Part shown: piece by piece, positions 1-8,911 of the stretch
How the letters are laid out: the number at the start of each line of letters is the position of its first letter
Position numbering within the stretch: position 1 is the stretch's first letter
NCBI GenBank assembly: GCA_963775935.1
Contig: CAVZKR010000005.1
Location: 62,001-126,000 of the forward strand
Reading direction: 5' to 3'
Source of the DNA: JBBIPA01 sp963775935
Lineage (GTDB): Bacteria > Chloroflexota > Dehalococcoidia > GIF9 > UBA5629
Length of the DNA: 64,000 nucleotides
The notes under the pieces: generated by a model
The model's input: the letters and a program-made list of their open reading frames with translations, nothing else
Database searches by the model: none
What the model was told of the DNA's origin: nothing
Program-made: the position numbers and the translations under genes

Positions 1-1933
1 GGTAGCCTTTGCCTGGCGAGCAGCGCCGGTTCCCGGTGATATGTCCGGATTGGGATTTACCTCGATAACACTGGGGCACTCATCGCTATTTGCTCGCATA
101 TCCAGCCTGAGGTAGCCTGAGCAATTCAATACCTTAAAAACCGTGAGGGCGATAGTTTCTATTTTATTTCGTAATTCAGTGCCGATGTCTGCAGGACAAA
201 CTGGTTTGGTACCCTTAAAATAGGTGCTCTGTTTATCCCACTTCGCCTCAAAGGTAAGTATCCTGGGCAAATCAGACGGTAGAGAATATACGATTTCGGT
301 GATTGGTAAGGTAGATGGTTCACGAATTCCCCATACAGTGATGTTGAACTCACGTCCATTAATGTATTCTTCTACCAGTGCTTTGCCGCCGAAAAGCTGG
401 CTTATTTTGGAGACCTGTCTTTCCAGTTGGATAGAATCAAAGACTACACTATCCTCAGTGAGACCATGGCTGGCATCTTCGCCATCGGGTTTCACAATAC
501 ACGGGTAGCTTAAATCAAACAGAAATAATGTCTCAGGGCTCAGGAGTTGGTATCTCGGTGTATCAATGCCTACAGACTCCATGATAGCCTTAGTTCTGGC
601 TTTGTTCAGAGCAAGCGCTAACACATCACTGGGGCAACCCGTATACGTTAATCCCAATTCAGCCAGCGTCTGTGCCACCACAGCCTCAGTCTCGGGACAA
701 TCATCAAAACCCTCAAACAGGTTGAATATTAAACCCGCTTTCAATTCTCGAAGTTTATCTTGCGCTTGCTCCATCGGTGGTGACAGCGGCAATCTGACAA
801 CAGAATACCCCAATTCGTTCAGCGCACGATGGACAGCTCTCACTGATTCAAGGACACTCAGAACCGCCTCTTCCTCACCCATGATACCGTAATGGTCCGG
901 GTATGGTTGGTTATAAATAAGAGTTATCGTCTGACGCATTGCGGGTATCCTTTCCAGAGCAGCAGTAATTATCGTTGAAATAAGCTCCTGATAGGTCCAG
1001 CCCATTCTACCAGCCATAATGGGGAGGTCACCGCTCCTGGGATTAAGCCCAGGCAGCGGGTTTATCTCCAGAAAATGTGGCTCGCCATCGGAGTTTATCT
1101 TGAAATCAATCCTGGCAAAGTCCCGACAACCTAAGACTTGAAATATCTTCAGGCTGACGTCTTCGATCTTCTGTAAAATGCGCGGCTCAAGCCGAGCAGG
1201 ACATTCATAATCCACTAATCGTTCCCAATCCCTCTTCACCTCCAGACAATAAATGAAATTCGATGTATGTTGCCTGGGCAGCACTCGCATAATTCCCAAA
1301 ATCCTGGGAGGGGAGTTGCCTACGACACCAACAGTGATTTCGTCACCAGCGATGAACCTCTCGACCAGTACCGGCTGGCGGTAGCGTTCCAGTAGCCCTG
1401 AAACTACCTCAGCCACCTGATCCGTGCTTTCGGCGATGGAACCGGAGGTAATACCTTTACTGGAGCCTTCGTATGCCGGCTTAATAAAAGCAGGCAATGT
1501 GTAGTTACTCCAATCTATTTCCTCTAACTGTTTCATCTGAGCAATGCAATACCAATGCGGCGTGGTAATGCCCGATGCAGCAAGGATTTTCTTAGTGAGC
1601 GGTTTATCCAGGCAGACAGCCAGACACTGGGGGTCTGAACCAGAGTAAGGGATATCCAGCATCTCCAAAATGGCAGGCACCTGTGCCTCTCTTCTCCAGG
1701 TGATTGCCCAATCCTTCAGCAATATTGAACACAAAGTCAACATGGCATTGAGTTATGTTGGAAAGGAATTCTCTACCACCACCCAGCCTGACAGCTGAAT
1801 GCCCCTGTGCCTCAATAGCAGCAGCAAGAGCATTTACTGTCTCAGGAGAATCATATTCCTCAAGGGCATCTTCAGGATGCCCTTGTCCCAGACAGATTGA
1901 ATCCTTAAGATCGTACGACAGCCCTATTTTCAT
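1..1933 (-). CDS. Bimodular ATP-grasp ligase (D-Ala-D-Ala ligase-like), frameshifted and 3'-partial
   Basis: Two successive ATP-grasp modules are read on the minus strand. Module 1 starts at 1933 (MKIGLSYDLKD) and ends with the metal-site segment FLEINPLPGLNP near 1040. Module 2 begins near 930 (ITLIYNQPYPDHYG) and reaches IEVNPNPDISPG before the window edge. ATP-grasp ligases join a carboxylate to an amine or thiol through an acyl-phosphate. The start overlaps the kamA-like gene by 29 bases, which suggests translational coupling. The frame breaks near 1692: FNIAEGLGNHLE is in one frame and REAQVPAILEMLDIPYSG in the next. Removing one A from the GAGAAGAG stretch restores it, so this is a single-base insertion, either sequencing error or mutation. 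The real substrate is unknown. The family call is confident; the D-Ala-D-Ala activity is not. Confidence 0.8.
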
Positions 1934-3245
1934 CTACGGCTCCGACAGCGACAGTCTGTTTGCCATTTTGCCTCGCAGACACTCGTACTGGATCAGTAAC
2001 TCGTTTCCCATTACCGTTTTTATGACCATTCCCTGAAGGGGTTGAACTTCGAGGATTTCGATAACAGAAAATACGGTCCTTATAGTTCCTCACAATCAGC
2101 TCTTCCTTTGTTTGAATCAGCACATAGTTTGGCTGTACCGGGATTTTACCACCACCCTGAGGTAAGTCAATGACAAAAGTTGGTATCGCCAACCCTGAAG
2201 TATGACCTCGCATTCCCTCGATAATGCTGATACCTGTTTCCACAGGAGTGCGCAGATGCTCAGTGCCCTGCACCTCATCACACTGGAACAGATAATAAGG
2301 GCGCACCTTAATCTTGAGGAGACAGTGGCTTAATTTTAGTTGCGTCTCAACAGTATCATTAATACCCCGCAGTAATACCGTTTGGTTGTTCACAGGTACT
2401 CCACTCCGTATTAAGCGGTCGCAAGCTGCCGCTGCTTCAGGTGTTATCTCGTTTGGATGATTGAAGTGAGTATTCAACCATATTGGCCCATATTTTGACA
2501 GCATAGCACACAGTTCAGCATCTATGCGTTGTGGCAATACCACTGGACACCTGGAGCCGATACGGATAATTTCTACATGCTTTATTTGCCTCAAAGCAGA
2601 TAACACTGCTTCCAGTCGCTGTGTGGAGAGGGTTAACGGGTCACCGCCGGAGATAACTACATCCCTGACGGTTTTATTATTCCTGATATAATCGAGCATC
2701 CTCTCGACCTCAGCCGGTTTCCTCACCCAGTTTCCATGCTGCCATTCTCTTTTCCTGGTGCAATGGCGACAGAGCATGGGACATAAGTCAGTCAGCACCA
2801 TCAATATCCTATCAGGATAGCGATGGACTAACCCGGGAACAACAGAATCCCTTTTCTCTTCAAGAGGGTCTTCAAAGCCCATAGTGCCAAGCGCTACCTC
2901 AAGAAAAGAAGGCACTGCCTGTTTTCGGATAGAGTCATTCGGGTCGTGCGGATTGATCAGGGACAAGTAATACGGCGTGATGGAAAGAGGATACTTGGTT
3001 GCTACTAGTTTGACCTGTGTTTGCTCTTTCTCTGAAAGTGGGAGATACTTTGCCAGTTCTTTAACATTAGTAATACGATTTCGAAAATGCCATTTCCAGT
3101 CATTCCAATCTTTATCCTGGATATGGGGGAAAAACCGTTCTCGATAGGTAAGCTGAGTACTTGGAGGTTCTTCTTCTACCTCGTTGCAATTTGGGGTAAA
3201 GCCTGGAGGCTCCTCTTCGGCTTCACCTGAGGGACGATTCTTCAT
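1905..3245 (-). CDS. kamA: Lysine 2,3-aminomutase family radical SAM enzyme
   Basis: This is a KamA-type PLP and radical-SAM aminomutase of about 446 aa. Numbered from the ATG at 3245, the 4Fe-4S/SAM motif CPMLCRHC (CX3CX2C) lies at about 155-162, the GGDP SAM-binding motif near 200, and the PLP-binding lysine in LPQGGGK near 367. The two aspartates that hold the substrate epsilon-amine in clostridial lysine 2,3-aminomutase appear conserved (QCDE near 323, FVIDLP near 360). This favours L-lysine to beta-lysine over the glutamate 2,3-aminomutase reaction. The ATG at 3245 is preferred over a TTG at 3266 because an AAAGGA ribosome site precedes it. The last 29 bases overlap the ATP-grasp gene. 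The C-terminal 60 residues are low-complexity. Confidence 0.88.
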   Translation of the reverse strand: MKNRPSGEAEEEPPGFTPNCNEVEEEPPSTQLTYRERFFPHIQDKDWNDWKWHFRNRITNVKELAKYLPLSEKEQTQVKLVATKYPLSITPYYLSLINPHDPNDSIRKQAVPSFLEVALGTMGFEDPLEEKRDSVVPGLVHRYPDRILMVLTDLCPMLCRHCTRKREWQHGNWVRKPAEVERMLDYIRNNKTVRDVVISGGDPLTLSTQRLEAVLSALRQIKHVEIIRIGSRCPVVLPQRIDAELCAMLSKYGPIWLNTHFNHPNEITPEAAAACDRLIRSGVPVNNQTVLLRGINDTVETQLKLSHCLLKIKVRPYYLFQCDEVQGTEHLRTPVETGISIIEGMRGHTSGLAIPTFVIDLPQGGGKIPVQPNYVLIQTKEELIVRNYKDRIFCYRNPRSSTPSGNGHKNGNGKRVTDPVRVSARQNGKQTVAVGAVDENRAVVRS

Positions 3246-3617
3246 CTCGGTTGTTCCTTTTGTCAATTAAGCTCACGCTCCTTCTCTATTTCTGTATTTT
3301 TAAAGAGACCCACGAAACCTTTTTCGCAAGTCTCTTTTCAATATTTTTATAACATGTAATTACTTATATGTCAAGTATTTTTGCCAGAAATTTTCGCAAA
3401 CTGCAAATTTTTTTTCGTTAGCAAAGCTGTTTTACGTTCGATAGTGGTTTTTGAATATTTCGGCCAGTGAAAATTTGCCAGGATATATTAGTAATTATCG
3501 AAAGGTTCTTTGCAATGTACAAGGTGCTGAAGGGTAGAAAAAATTCTGTCCAGGGATGGAATGGAGCTAGAGAAGTAAAACAGGTATTAGAAACGTATCG
3601 GTGCCAGCCTTGAGTTT
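3246..3617. other. Intergenic region upstream of kamA
   Basis: This is an AT-rich stretch of about 370 bases between the kamA-like start and the 3' end of the small DUF5752-like gene. No coding frame is convincing. Apart from the inverted repeat at 3302-3337 and a repeated TTTTCGCAA word near 3321 and 3391, nothing recognisable was seen. Confidence 0.5.
3302..3337 (-). repeat. Inverted repeat in the kamA leader
   Basis: AAAGAGAC at 3302-3309 pairs with GTCTCTTT at 3330-3337. An inner CGAAA/TTTCG pair sits between them, giving a two-tier hairpin. It lies 57-92 bases upstream of the kamA start codon, inside the likely 5' leader, so it could be an attenuator or mRNA-stability element. It matches no riboswitch I know. 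Confidence 0.4.
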
Positions 3618-3926
3618 TTATTTTTGCATCTTTGCCTTGAGCCAGGTCACTCTGGTCTTTGCCATTTCGGCGGCTTCAAGACGATTCACCGCACCACCGA
3701 TATCTCTGGCGAGCTTTTCATCACCTACTACATCAGCGACCCAGCGGCTGAAGTCATTTTTTTCCGTGGTCACATGATAACCGAAGGAATCATCATTCAT
3801 ATGGGCTAAACATTCCGCCAATTGCTGCAAATTGCTGATGATACACCCATCGTTGCAGTAGAAACGTTTATCCCCTTCAATTTCGGAAAGAACTCTGGCA
3901 GCATCTTGCTTTGTTCTCACAACCAT
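3618..3926 (-). CDS. Small DUF5752-like protein
   Basis: A 102-aa soluble protein preceded by a strong GGAGGT ribosome site six bases before the ATG. The pattern of FYCNDG, then NLQQLAECL, then a YHVTTEKNDFSRWV core and a GDEKLARDI segment resembles DUF5752 proteins, which occur in bacteria and archaea and have no established function. It lies between the kamA-like operon and the divergently transcribed GNAT/M20 pair. No catalytic motif is visible. The family assignment is from memory of the pattern and is moderate. Confidence 0.65.
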   Translation of the reverse strand: MVVRTKQDAARVLSEIEGDKRFYCNDGCIISNLQQLAECLAHMNDDSFGYHVTTEKNDFSRWVADVVGDEKLARDIGGAVNRLEAAEMAKTRVTWLKAKMQK

Positions 3927-4027
3927 AAAAACACCTCCTCAAAAGCTTTTTTCATTCTGTGGTGCACAGAAGCTATAAATCAATTCTAGCACAGTACCTT
4001 ATAGTTGTTCCACATTATATGCTTCAT

Positions 4028-4057
4028 TTGTCAATACAATAGTAAGTTCGATACAAT
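4028..4057 (+). promoter_or_regulatory. Candidate sigma-70 promoter for the GNAT/M20 genes
   Basis: TTGTCA at 4028-4033 and TACAAT at 4052-4057 are separated by 18 bases. They lie about 60 bases upstream of the acetyltransferase start. Each hexamer matches the consensus at five of six positions. Confidence 0.45.
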
Positions 4058-4118
4058 GAAAAGCTGAAAAGATGATATTGGTTCCTGTGAAGAAAATGAA
4101 AGGAGTGACTACGGGCAT

Positions 4119-4679
4119 ATGTCAATGTCATTAGACGATGATGACGATAAAAAGCCAAAAACAGAAGCAGCTATCAGGGAAATGGAGGTGGATGATATTG
4201 GTTCCGTCTACCACCTTGGTGAGAGGCTTTTCACCAGCGAAGAATTCCCCACACTATACCGAACGTGGGATGCTTTTGAGGTAACCGAGTCCTTCATCTC
4301 TGACCCCACCTACTGTCTAGTAGCCGAGGCGGAAGAAAGAATCGTTGGATTTATCCTGGCTACCATCATTGAGAAAGAAGGTACTGCTTGGAAAAAATAT
4401 GGTTATCTGAGCTGGATAGGAGTCGACGAGGATTACCAGAGGACCAACCTGGGGCAGCGCCTCTATCGAAAACTCGAGGAGAGAATGAAAAAAGATGGAG
4501 TGAGAATGATAATCGTTGACACGGACGTTGATAACGAGGTGGCAATCGCCTTTTTCCAGAGAATGAAATTCTCACTCACCAGTAAGCACCAGTGGTTAGC
4601 TAAAACGCTGCGTCGTCGCAGCAAGAAAGAGAACCAGCATAACAACCATAACACAACAAATCAGCCATCAGGGGCATAG
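4119..4679 (+). CDS. GNAT-family N-acetyltransferase
   Basis: A 186-aa GNAT fold. An N-terminal acidic tract (LDDDDDKK) precedes IREMEVDDIGSVYHL. The acetyl-CoA-binding beta4-alpha3 segment is WIGVDEDYQRTNLGQRLYRKLEE at about 108-130, followed by VDTDVDNEVAIAFFQRMKF, which is typical of the alpha4/beta6 region. The C-terminus is basic and Asn-rich. It sits about 100 bases upstream of an M20 deacylase and near a lysine 2,3-aminomutase. AblB, which acetylates beta-lysine to the osmolyte N-epsilon-acetyl-beta-lysine, is also a GNAT protein. A role on beta-lysine is therefore plausible, but is inferred only from the neighbourhood. Confidence 0.82.
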   Translation: MSMSLDDDDDKKPKTEAAIREMEVDDIGSVYHLGERLFTSEEFPTLYRTWDAFEVTESFISDPTYCLVAEAEERIVGFILATIIEKEGTAWKKYGYLSWIGVDEDYQRTNLGQRLYRKLEERMKKDGVRMIIVDTDVDNEVAIAFFQRMKFSLTSKHQWLAKTLRRRSKKENQHNNHNTTNQPSGA

Positions 4680-4776
4680 AAATAATGAGTGCTATCCTCT
4701 CGTAGTGCTGGTATCCACTGGATACAATGTACTTTAACCATGAAAGAGAGGATGAGAAGAAGCAGAGAGGTTAAGC

Positions 4777-5898
4777 ATGAAAACAACTTCAGGCACATCG
4801 ATGGACATACAGCCGGAGCGATTGAAGAATCTATTTAAAGGTCTGGTGGATATTTATAGCCCCCCGGGCAAAGAAGAGGAAATTATAGCGTACGCTGAGA
4901 CCTACTTAAAAGACCAGGGACTGCCAGTAACCAGACAGGAGGTCGACGATGGGCGCTGCAACCTCATTGTGTTACCTGAAAAGGACGATGAGATAGACCT
5001 TTGCTTTGTGGGGCATCTGGATACAGTTATCGCCCATGACCTAGATGATTATGGCTTTTGGGAGGAGGAAGGTCTTGTCCATGGGCTAGGAACTGCGGAT
5101 ATGAAAGCAGGCTGTGCCGCCATGATAGAAGCATACACGGTGATGGCGAAAAGAAAAGGGAAATCCCCACCAGTGGGACTTGCCCTGGTGGTAGGTGAAG
5201 AAGAAGATAGCCTCGGCGCCAAGACGTTGATGCGAGAATATAATTTCCCCTGGGCTATTGTCGGTGAGCCTACCAATATGATACCTTGCCTGGGGCACTA
5301 CGCTTATCTGGAAGTGCTGTTGCGCACACGTGGGAAAAGAGCACATTCCTCCATGCCGGAACTGGGACGAAATGCTATCGACAGTATGCTAAAACTGCTG
5401 CTGAAGGTCTCGGAATATACTGAATCAGCTACCAACGGTCTGGTATATAACATTAGAGAGCTATCTGGCTTCCCCGGTGGATTTGTCGTACCGGATACCT
5501 GTGAAGCGTGGCTCGATATTCATTTGCCACCTAACTCCAGGATTGATGTACTGAAGACAGAGTTGGAGCAACTCGTGGAGACTGCAGGCAAGACAATAAA
5601 AGGGCTTGATGCCTATTTGCGATTTGTTGACACCCATGCCGGCTATCATATTTCCGCGGATAGACCGCTGATAAAAAAACTAAAAGAAGTATTTCAGAGG
5701 GCTTCTCTACTTTGGGAACCACAGGATTTTCGAAGTCATTCGGATGGAAATGTACTCTGGGCTGCCGGCGTCGACCCCATTATTTTAGGACCAGGACGAC
5801 TGGAAGAAGCTCACAACCCCGAGGAATCGGTGCCTTTTTCTCAGGTGGTACAAGCAGCACAGCTCTACCTGAATTTCGCACTGGCTCTCATCAGATAA
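4777..5898 (+). CDS. M20-family metallo-deacylase/peptidase (ArgE/DapE/LysK-like)
   Basis: A 373-aa M20 zinc hydrolase of normal family length. Metal and catalytic motifs appear in order: GHLDTV near residue 76, GTADMKAG with the bridging Asp near 108, VGEEED with the catalytic Glu near 143, a VGEP segment near 168, and the C-terminal EEAHNPEESV histidine near 350. Members remove N-acyl groups from ornithine, lysine, diaminopimelate or citrulline derivatives, or cleave dipeptides. Its place after a GNAT gene suggests a paired acylation/deacylation step on an amino acid, possibly the beta-lysine predicted from the nearby aminomutase. The substrate cannot be read from sequence. Confidence 0.85.
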   Translation: MKTTSGTSMDIQPERLKNLFKGLVDIYSPPGKEEEIIAYAETYLKDQGLPVTRQEVDDGRCNLIVLPEKDDEIDLCFVGHLDTVIAHDLDDYGFWEEEGLVHGLGTADMKAGCAAMIEAYTVMAKRKGKSPPVGLALVVGEEEDSLGAKTLMREYNFPWAIVGEPTNMIPCLGHYAYLEVLLRTRGKRAHSSMPELGRNAIDSMLKLLLKVSEYTESATNGLVYNIRELSGFPGGFVVPDTCEAWLDIHLPPNSRIDVLKTELEQLVETAGKTIKGLDAYLRFVDTHAGYHISADRPLIKKLKEVFQRASLLWEPQDFRSHSDGNVLWAAGVDPIILGPGRLEEAHNPEESVPFSQVVQAAQLYLNFALALIR

Positions 5899-6019
5899 AC
5901 CTCTACTACTATTTTCTATTGGAAACAGTGTTTATATGATTGCACAATATTATTTTGCCCTTTACTTTAGCTAAGAAGAACAGCTAAAATGGTAATATAG
6001 AGAAAGCAGAATTACTTTA

Positions 6020-6313
6020 ATGAAATGTCCTTTATGTAATAGAGAGTATTTAACTCCAGAAGAAGTACTGAGTTGTATTGTTAACCACATGCGCGCTTCT
6101 CAGGAAGAAGCAAACAAACAAATGCAAAAACAAAGTGTTATGCTCATGGCAAGCCAGCTCACCATGGCATCCCTGGCGACTCACTCTGCTGCCCGCGATG
6201 TCGTAGAAAGGTTCGGTGAAATCTACGAGCTGCTGGAAAACATCCAGGAAAAGCCAGACGTGGTCAACGAGATCGAAAAATGGCTCAAGGGAAAAGATAG
6301 CGGCAATCAATAG
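6020..6313 (+). CDS. Small zinc-finger-like hypothetical protein
   Basis: A 97-aa protein that opens with MKCPLCNREYLTPEEVLSC and then a His-containing helix (IVNHM). The CxxC plus downstream Cys and His could form one zinc site. The rest is predicted helix with an amphipathic ERFGEIYELLENI segment and a Lys-rich end. I do not recognise a family. It is transcribed like the M20 gene 120 bases upstream but may be independent. Confidence 0.55.
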   Translation: MKCPLCNREYLTPEEVLSCIVNHMRASQEEANKQMQKQSVMLMASQLTMASLATHSAARDVVERFGEIYELLENIQEKPDVVNEIEKWLKGKDSGNQ

Positions 6314-6396
6314 TGAAATCGTTGTCGATGACGATGTCCTGTCACATCGCTCCACCACCCTGCGGGAATAATTCTAGCGTTTGAATGACTTTCGCT

Positions 6397-6427
6397 AAAT
6401 AAAAACCCCTCTCTCCTGAGAGGGGTT
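6397..6427 (-). terminator. Rho-independent terminator
   Basis: AACCCCTCTC at 6404-6413 and GAGAGGGGTT at 6418-6427 form a perfect 10-bp stem with a TCCT loop on the plus strand. Read on the minus strand the stem is followed by TTTATTT. It lies 34 bases past the stop of the zinc-ribbon/PQ-repeat gene and fits as its terminator. Confidence 0.85.
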
Positions 6428-6460
6428 GCCAGTAAAGTACCTAAGTTTTATAGAAGTTTG

Positions 6461-7282
6461 CTATTGTGCGGGAGCAGGAGTTTTAAAAGAGTAATCCTCT
6501 GATTTCCACTCTTTGTCGTCTTTGCTCTTCAATACGATACGGTAATGATAACTGGTAGACATATTCAGGTTTGGCAAAGACACCACATGTGCTTTTACAA
6601 AATCTGACTCTAACTGGGCTTTTGTACCGTAGTTAGTATCTGCGCCATATTCCAGCTGTCCCTTGTATAACTCAGTCGTCTCCCACTGAATCTCCATCGT
6701 AGCCTTACTTGCTGCACTATCAGATGATTTTACAAACACAAAAGGCCCTGTGGTAATAGGGATGGTGGAGGTCGTTGTTCCTGTTGTGCCGGTCTTACCC
6801 CAGGGCGGATTAGCACTGAAAAAGGCAAAATAAGAAAAAGCGCCGAGGGCGATAAGAAGGACTACAAGCAATAGTACCAGTCCACCTCCCCCTGACTTCC
6901 TTGGCATTGCTTGCCCCCAGGCACCAGCAGACGGAGGCATACCGCCGGGAGGACTCCAGCTTGCTTGCTGCGGTGGTGGTTGTCCCCAACCAGCTTGCTG
7001 CTGCTGCGGTGGTGGTTGTCCCCAACCAGCTTGCTGCTGCTGCGGTGGTGGTTGTCCCCAACCAGCTTGCTGCTGCTGCGGTGGTGGTTGTCCCCAACCA
7101 GCCTGTTGCTGCTGTGGAGGTGGCATTTGTGCTCCACAATTCCCACAAAACCGAGAGCCCGGATCAAGGCTAGCCCCACAATTAGGACAGCCAGCAGCTA
7201 GGGGACTACCACAATGCCAGCAATATCTCTGGCCTGGTTGATTCGGTTGACCACATCTTGGGCATGTGACCATCTGCTGCAT
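6461..7282 (-). CDS. Membrane protein with double zinc ribbon, PQ-rich repeats and fibronectin-like domain
   Basis: A 273-aa protein. Residues 1-50 hold two zinc ribbons, seen as CPRCG/CWHCG and CPNCG/CGNCG pairs. Residues about 53-105 are four 12-residue repeats (AGWGQPPPQQQQ) plus partial copies. A single transmembrane helix (LVLLLVVLLIALGAFSYF) follows near 133-152. The C-terminal 100 residues read like a fibronectin type III fold (MEIQWETTELYKGQLEYG, SYHYRIVLKS). The likely topology is a cytoplasmic zinc-ribbon side and an outside beta-sandwich. A strong AGAGGAG site precedes the start, and a terminator follows the stop. Function unknown. Confidence 0.8.
   Translation of the reverse strand: MQQMVTCPRCGQPNQPGQRYCWHCGSPLAAGCPNCGASLDPGSRFCGNCGAQMPPPQQQQAGWGQPPPQQQQAGWGQPPPQQQQAGWGQPPPQQQQAGWGQPPPQQASWSPPGGMPPSAGAWGQAMPRKSGGGGLVLLLVVLLIALGAFSYFAFFSANPPWGKTGTTGTTTSTIPITTGPFVFVKSSDSAASKATMEIQWETTELYKGQLEYGADTNYGTKAQLESDFVKAHVVSLPNLNMSTSYHYRIVLKSKDDKEWKSEDYSFKTPAPAQ
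6963..7128 (-). repeat. 36-bp in-frame tandem repeats
   Basis: Four near-identical 36-bp units plus partial ones encode the 12-aa repeat AGWGQPPPQQQQ. Because the unit is a multiple of three, all six frames stay open across it, which creates spurious overlapping reading frames. There are no spacers, so it is not a CRISPR array. Confidence 0.9.
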
Positions 7283-7603
7283 AATAACTCCTCTGGCTTT
7301 CGCCTTCCTCCTTTAAAATCCGCCAGCTATCAACAATCTATTTTCTACGATTATAATCTAGAAGTTTAAAGAAAGCAATGGGTACGGGAAAAGCAAGCTC
7401 CCTAAATAGTATATTTTCCATCACCATCGAAGCTATACAAGGAATAAAAAATACCAATTACCTTTTCAACTGCTTGCTCTATCCATTGAGAAACGACGTA
7501 CGATGGCAGAAAGTTTATCATCACGTCTATTGTGAAACATATGACAACAGGATAAAATAGCTGCTGGTATATACTATATACGCGTACAAAGGAAAAGTTG
7601 ACG
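7283..7603. other. Intergenic region between divergent genes
   Basis: About 320 AT-rich bases hold the start-side leaders of the minus-strand zinc-ribbon gene and the plus-strand membrane protein. I saw no clear consensus promoter, repeat or RNA structure. Confidence 0.4.
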
Positions 7604-8101
7604 ATGTGGGTAGATGTAATAGTCATCCTGATACTTATCTTCAGCTTTGTCGGTGGGATCAGGGCTGGAGCTGTGAACATGTTATTCAGTTTGCTCGCAA
7701 CCATAATCGCCATCCCCATCACTGGTGCTCTCTACGGTTTTGTGGCATCATGGCTGGCATTCTTGCCTGGAGAAAATTGGGAGAACTTTTTTGGTTTCCT
7801 CATCACTCTGGTAGTAGTCAGTGTCATCCTGGCAGTGCTCTTTCTGTTGCCCCGTCATATCATCAAAGCTATCTGGAGCGGAGGATTTCTTTCTGGCATA
7901 ATCGGTGGCATTTTTGGTGTGGTCAATTCAGCAATCGGTTTATTTATATTTGCTCTATTGATACAGACGTATCCCTTTCTGGAATGGCTGAGAACTATAG
8001 TGACTGAGTCAACCATTCTTACTTTGATTATGGTATACCTGGACTTCATGCGTTTATTGCTGCCTGAGGCATTTCGAAGTTCAAGAATTGTCAGCTATTA
8101 A
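7604..8101 (+). CDS. CvpA-like small multispanning membrane protein
   Basis: About 165 aa from the ATG at 7604, which is preceded by AAAGGAAAAG. Four hydrophobic segments are visible: VDVIVILILIFSFVGGI with a glycine turn and RAG, then LFSLLATIIAIPITGAL, FGFLITLVVVSVILAVLFLL, and SGIIGGIFGVVNSAIGLFIFALLI. The first helix with its G-G-x-x-x-G turn and the overall size resemble the CvpA family of colicin V production accessory proteins. The cellular role is unclear. Confidence 0.6.
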   Translation: MWVDVIVILILIFSFVGGIRAGAVNMLFSLLATIIAIPITGALYGFVASWLAFLPGENWENFFGFLITLVVVSVILAVLFLLPRHIIKAIWSGGFLSGIIGGIFGVVNSAIGLFIFALLIQTYPFLEWLRTIVTESTILTLIMVYLDFMRLLLPEAFRSSRIVSY

Positions 8102-8123
8102 AAGGTATGAGTAGCTAGCCGTT

Positions 8124-8895
8124 ATGGGGGGAAAAATAAAAGATAAAGCCCTTATCTTTAAAAAGATAGATGCAGTGGGTATCGTCAGTCATCCAACGTC
8201 CCAAAGCCTGTAATGCCATCAATGCGCAGGTGGCTGAGGAATTGGCTGTCGTTTGCCGTCAGATAAGCCTTGATGAAACTGTCAGGGTAGTCATCGTCAC
8301 AGGCGCAGGGCAGAAAGTATTCTCCGCCGGTGCTGACCTGAACAAACATACTAGAAAGAAATCGGAATTGTTTTCCGTAGCCGCGTCAATTGCTGCAATG
8401 CAATGCCCGACTATCGCTGCTATCAATGGTGATGCACTGGGACAAGGCTTAGAACTGGCATTAGCCTGCGATATTAGAATTGCTGTCAGAAAGGCTCATC
8501 TCGCCTTACCGCATATCGCTGCGGACGTAATTCCCTGGGATGGTGCCACCCAGCGCCTGTCACGGCTGATTGGCATTGCTAAAGCTATGGAAATGATACT
8601 CACTGGGGAGACTATCAGCGCCAGCGAAGCACTTCGGATTGGGCTGGTGAGCAAAGTAGTCCCGCAAAATGAACTCATGCCATTAGCGAAAAGTATGGCA
8701 CAGTCAATGGCTGCACAATCTCCTCTAGCATTGAGCGCTGCTAAAGAAGCAATCAATAAGGGCATGGAACTGACCTTGGAACAGGGTTTACGCCTGGAGG
8801 CTGATCTCTATTTTTTACTGCATACTACCGAAGACCGTACCGAAGGTATCAAGGCGTTCTTAGAAAAGAGACCGCCGAAATTCAAAGGAAAATAA
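8124..8895 (+). CDS. Enoyl-CoA hydratase/isomerase, frameshifted near the N-terminus
   Basis: The crotonase family core is clear: FSAGADLN near the first oxyanion region, INGDALGQGLELALACDIRIA, and LPHIAADVIPWDGATQRLSRLIG. The catalytic Glu of typical hydratases is not strictly conserved here (IAADVIPWDG), so the reaction may differ. The family's first beta-strands are found in a different frame from 8124 (ALIFKKIDAVGIVS), then RPKACNAINAQV continues in the frame of 8170. One extra base near 8190-8194 would explain this. Either sequencing error or a real mutation is possible. The gene is followed closely by a second paralogue. Confidence 0.8.
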
Positions 8896-8911
8896 ACTCC
8901 CTGGAATAGCA

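Noticed and set aside
6963..7128. 36-bp repeats resembling a CRISPR array
   Set aside because: The repeats are contiguous with no spacers, in frame with a protein, and encode a 12-residue repeat.
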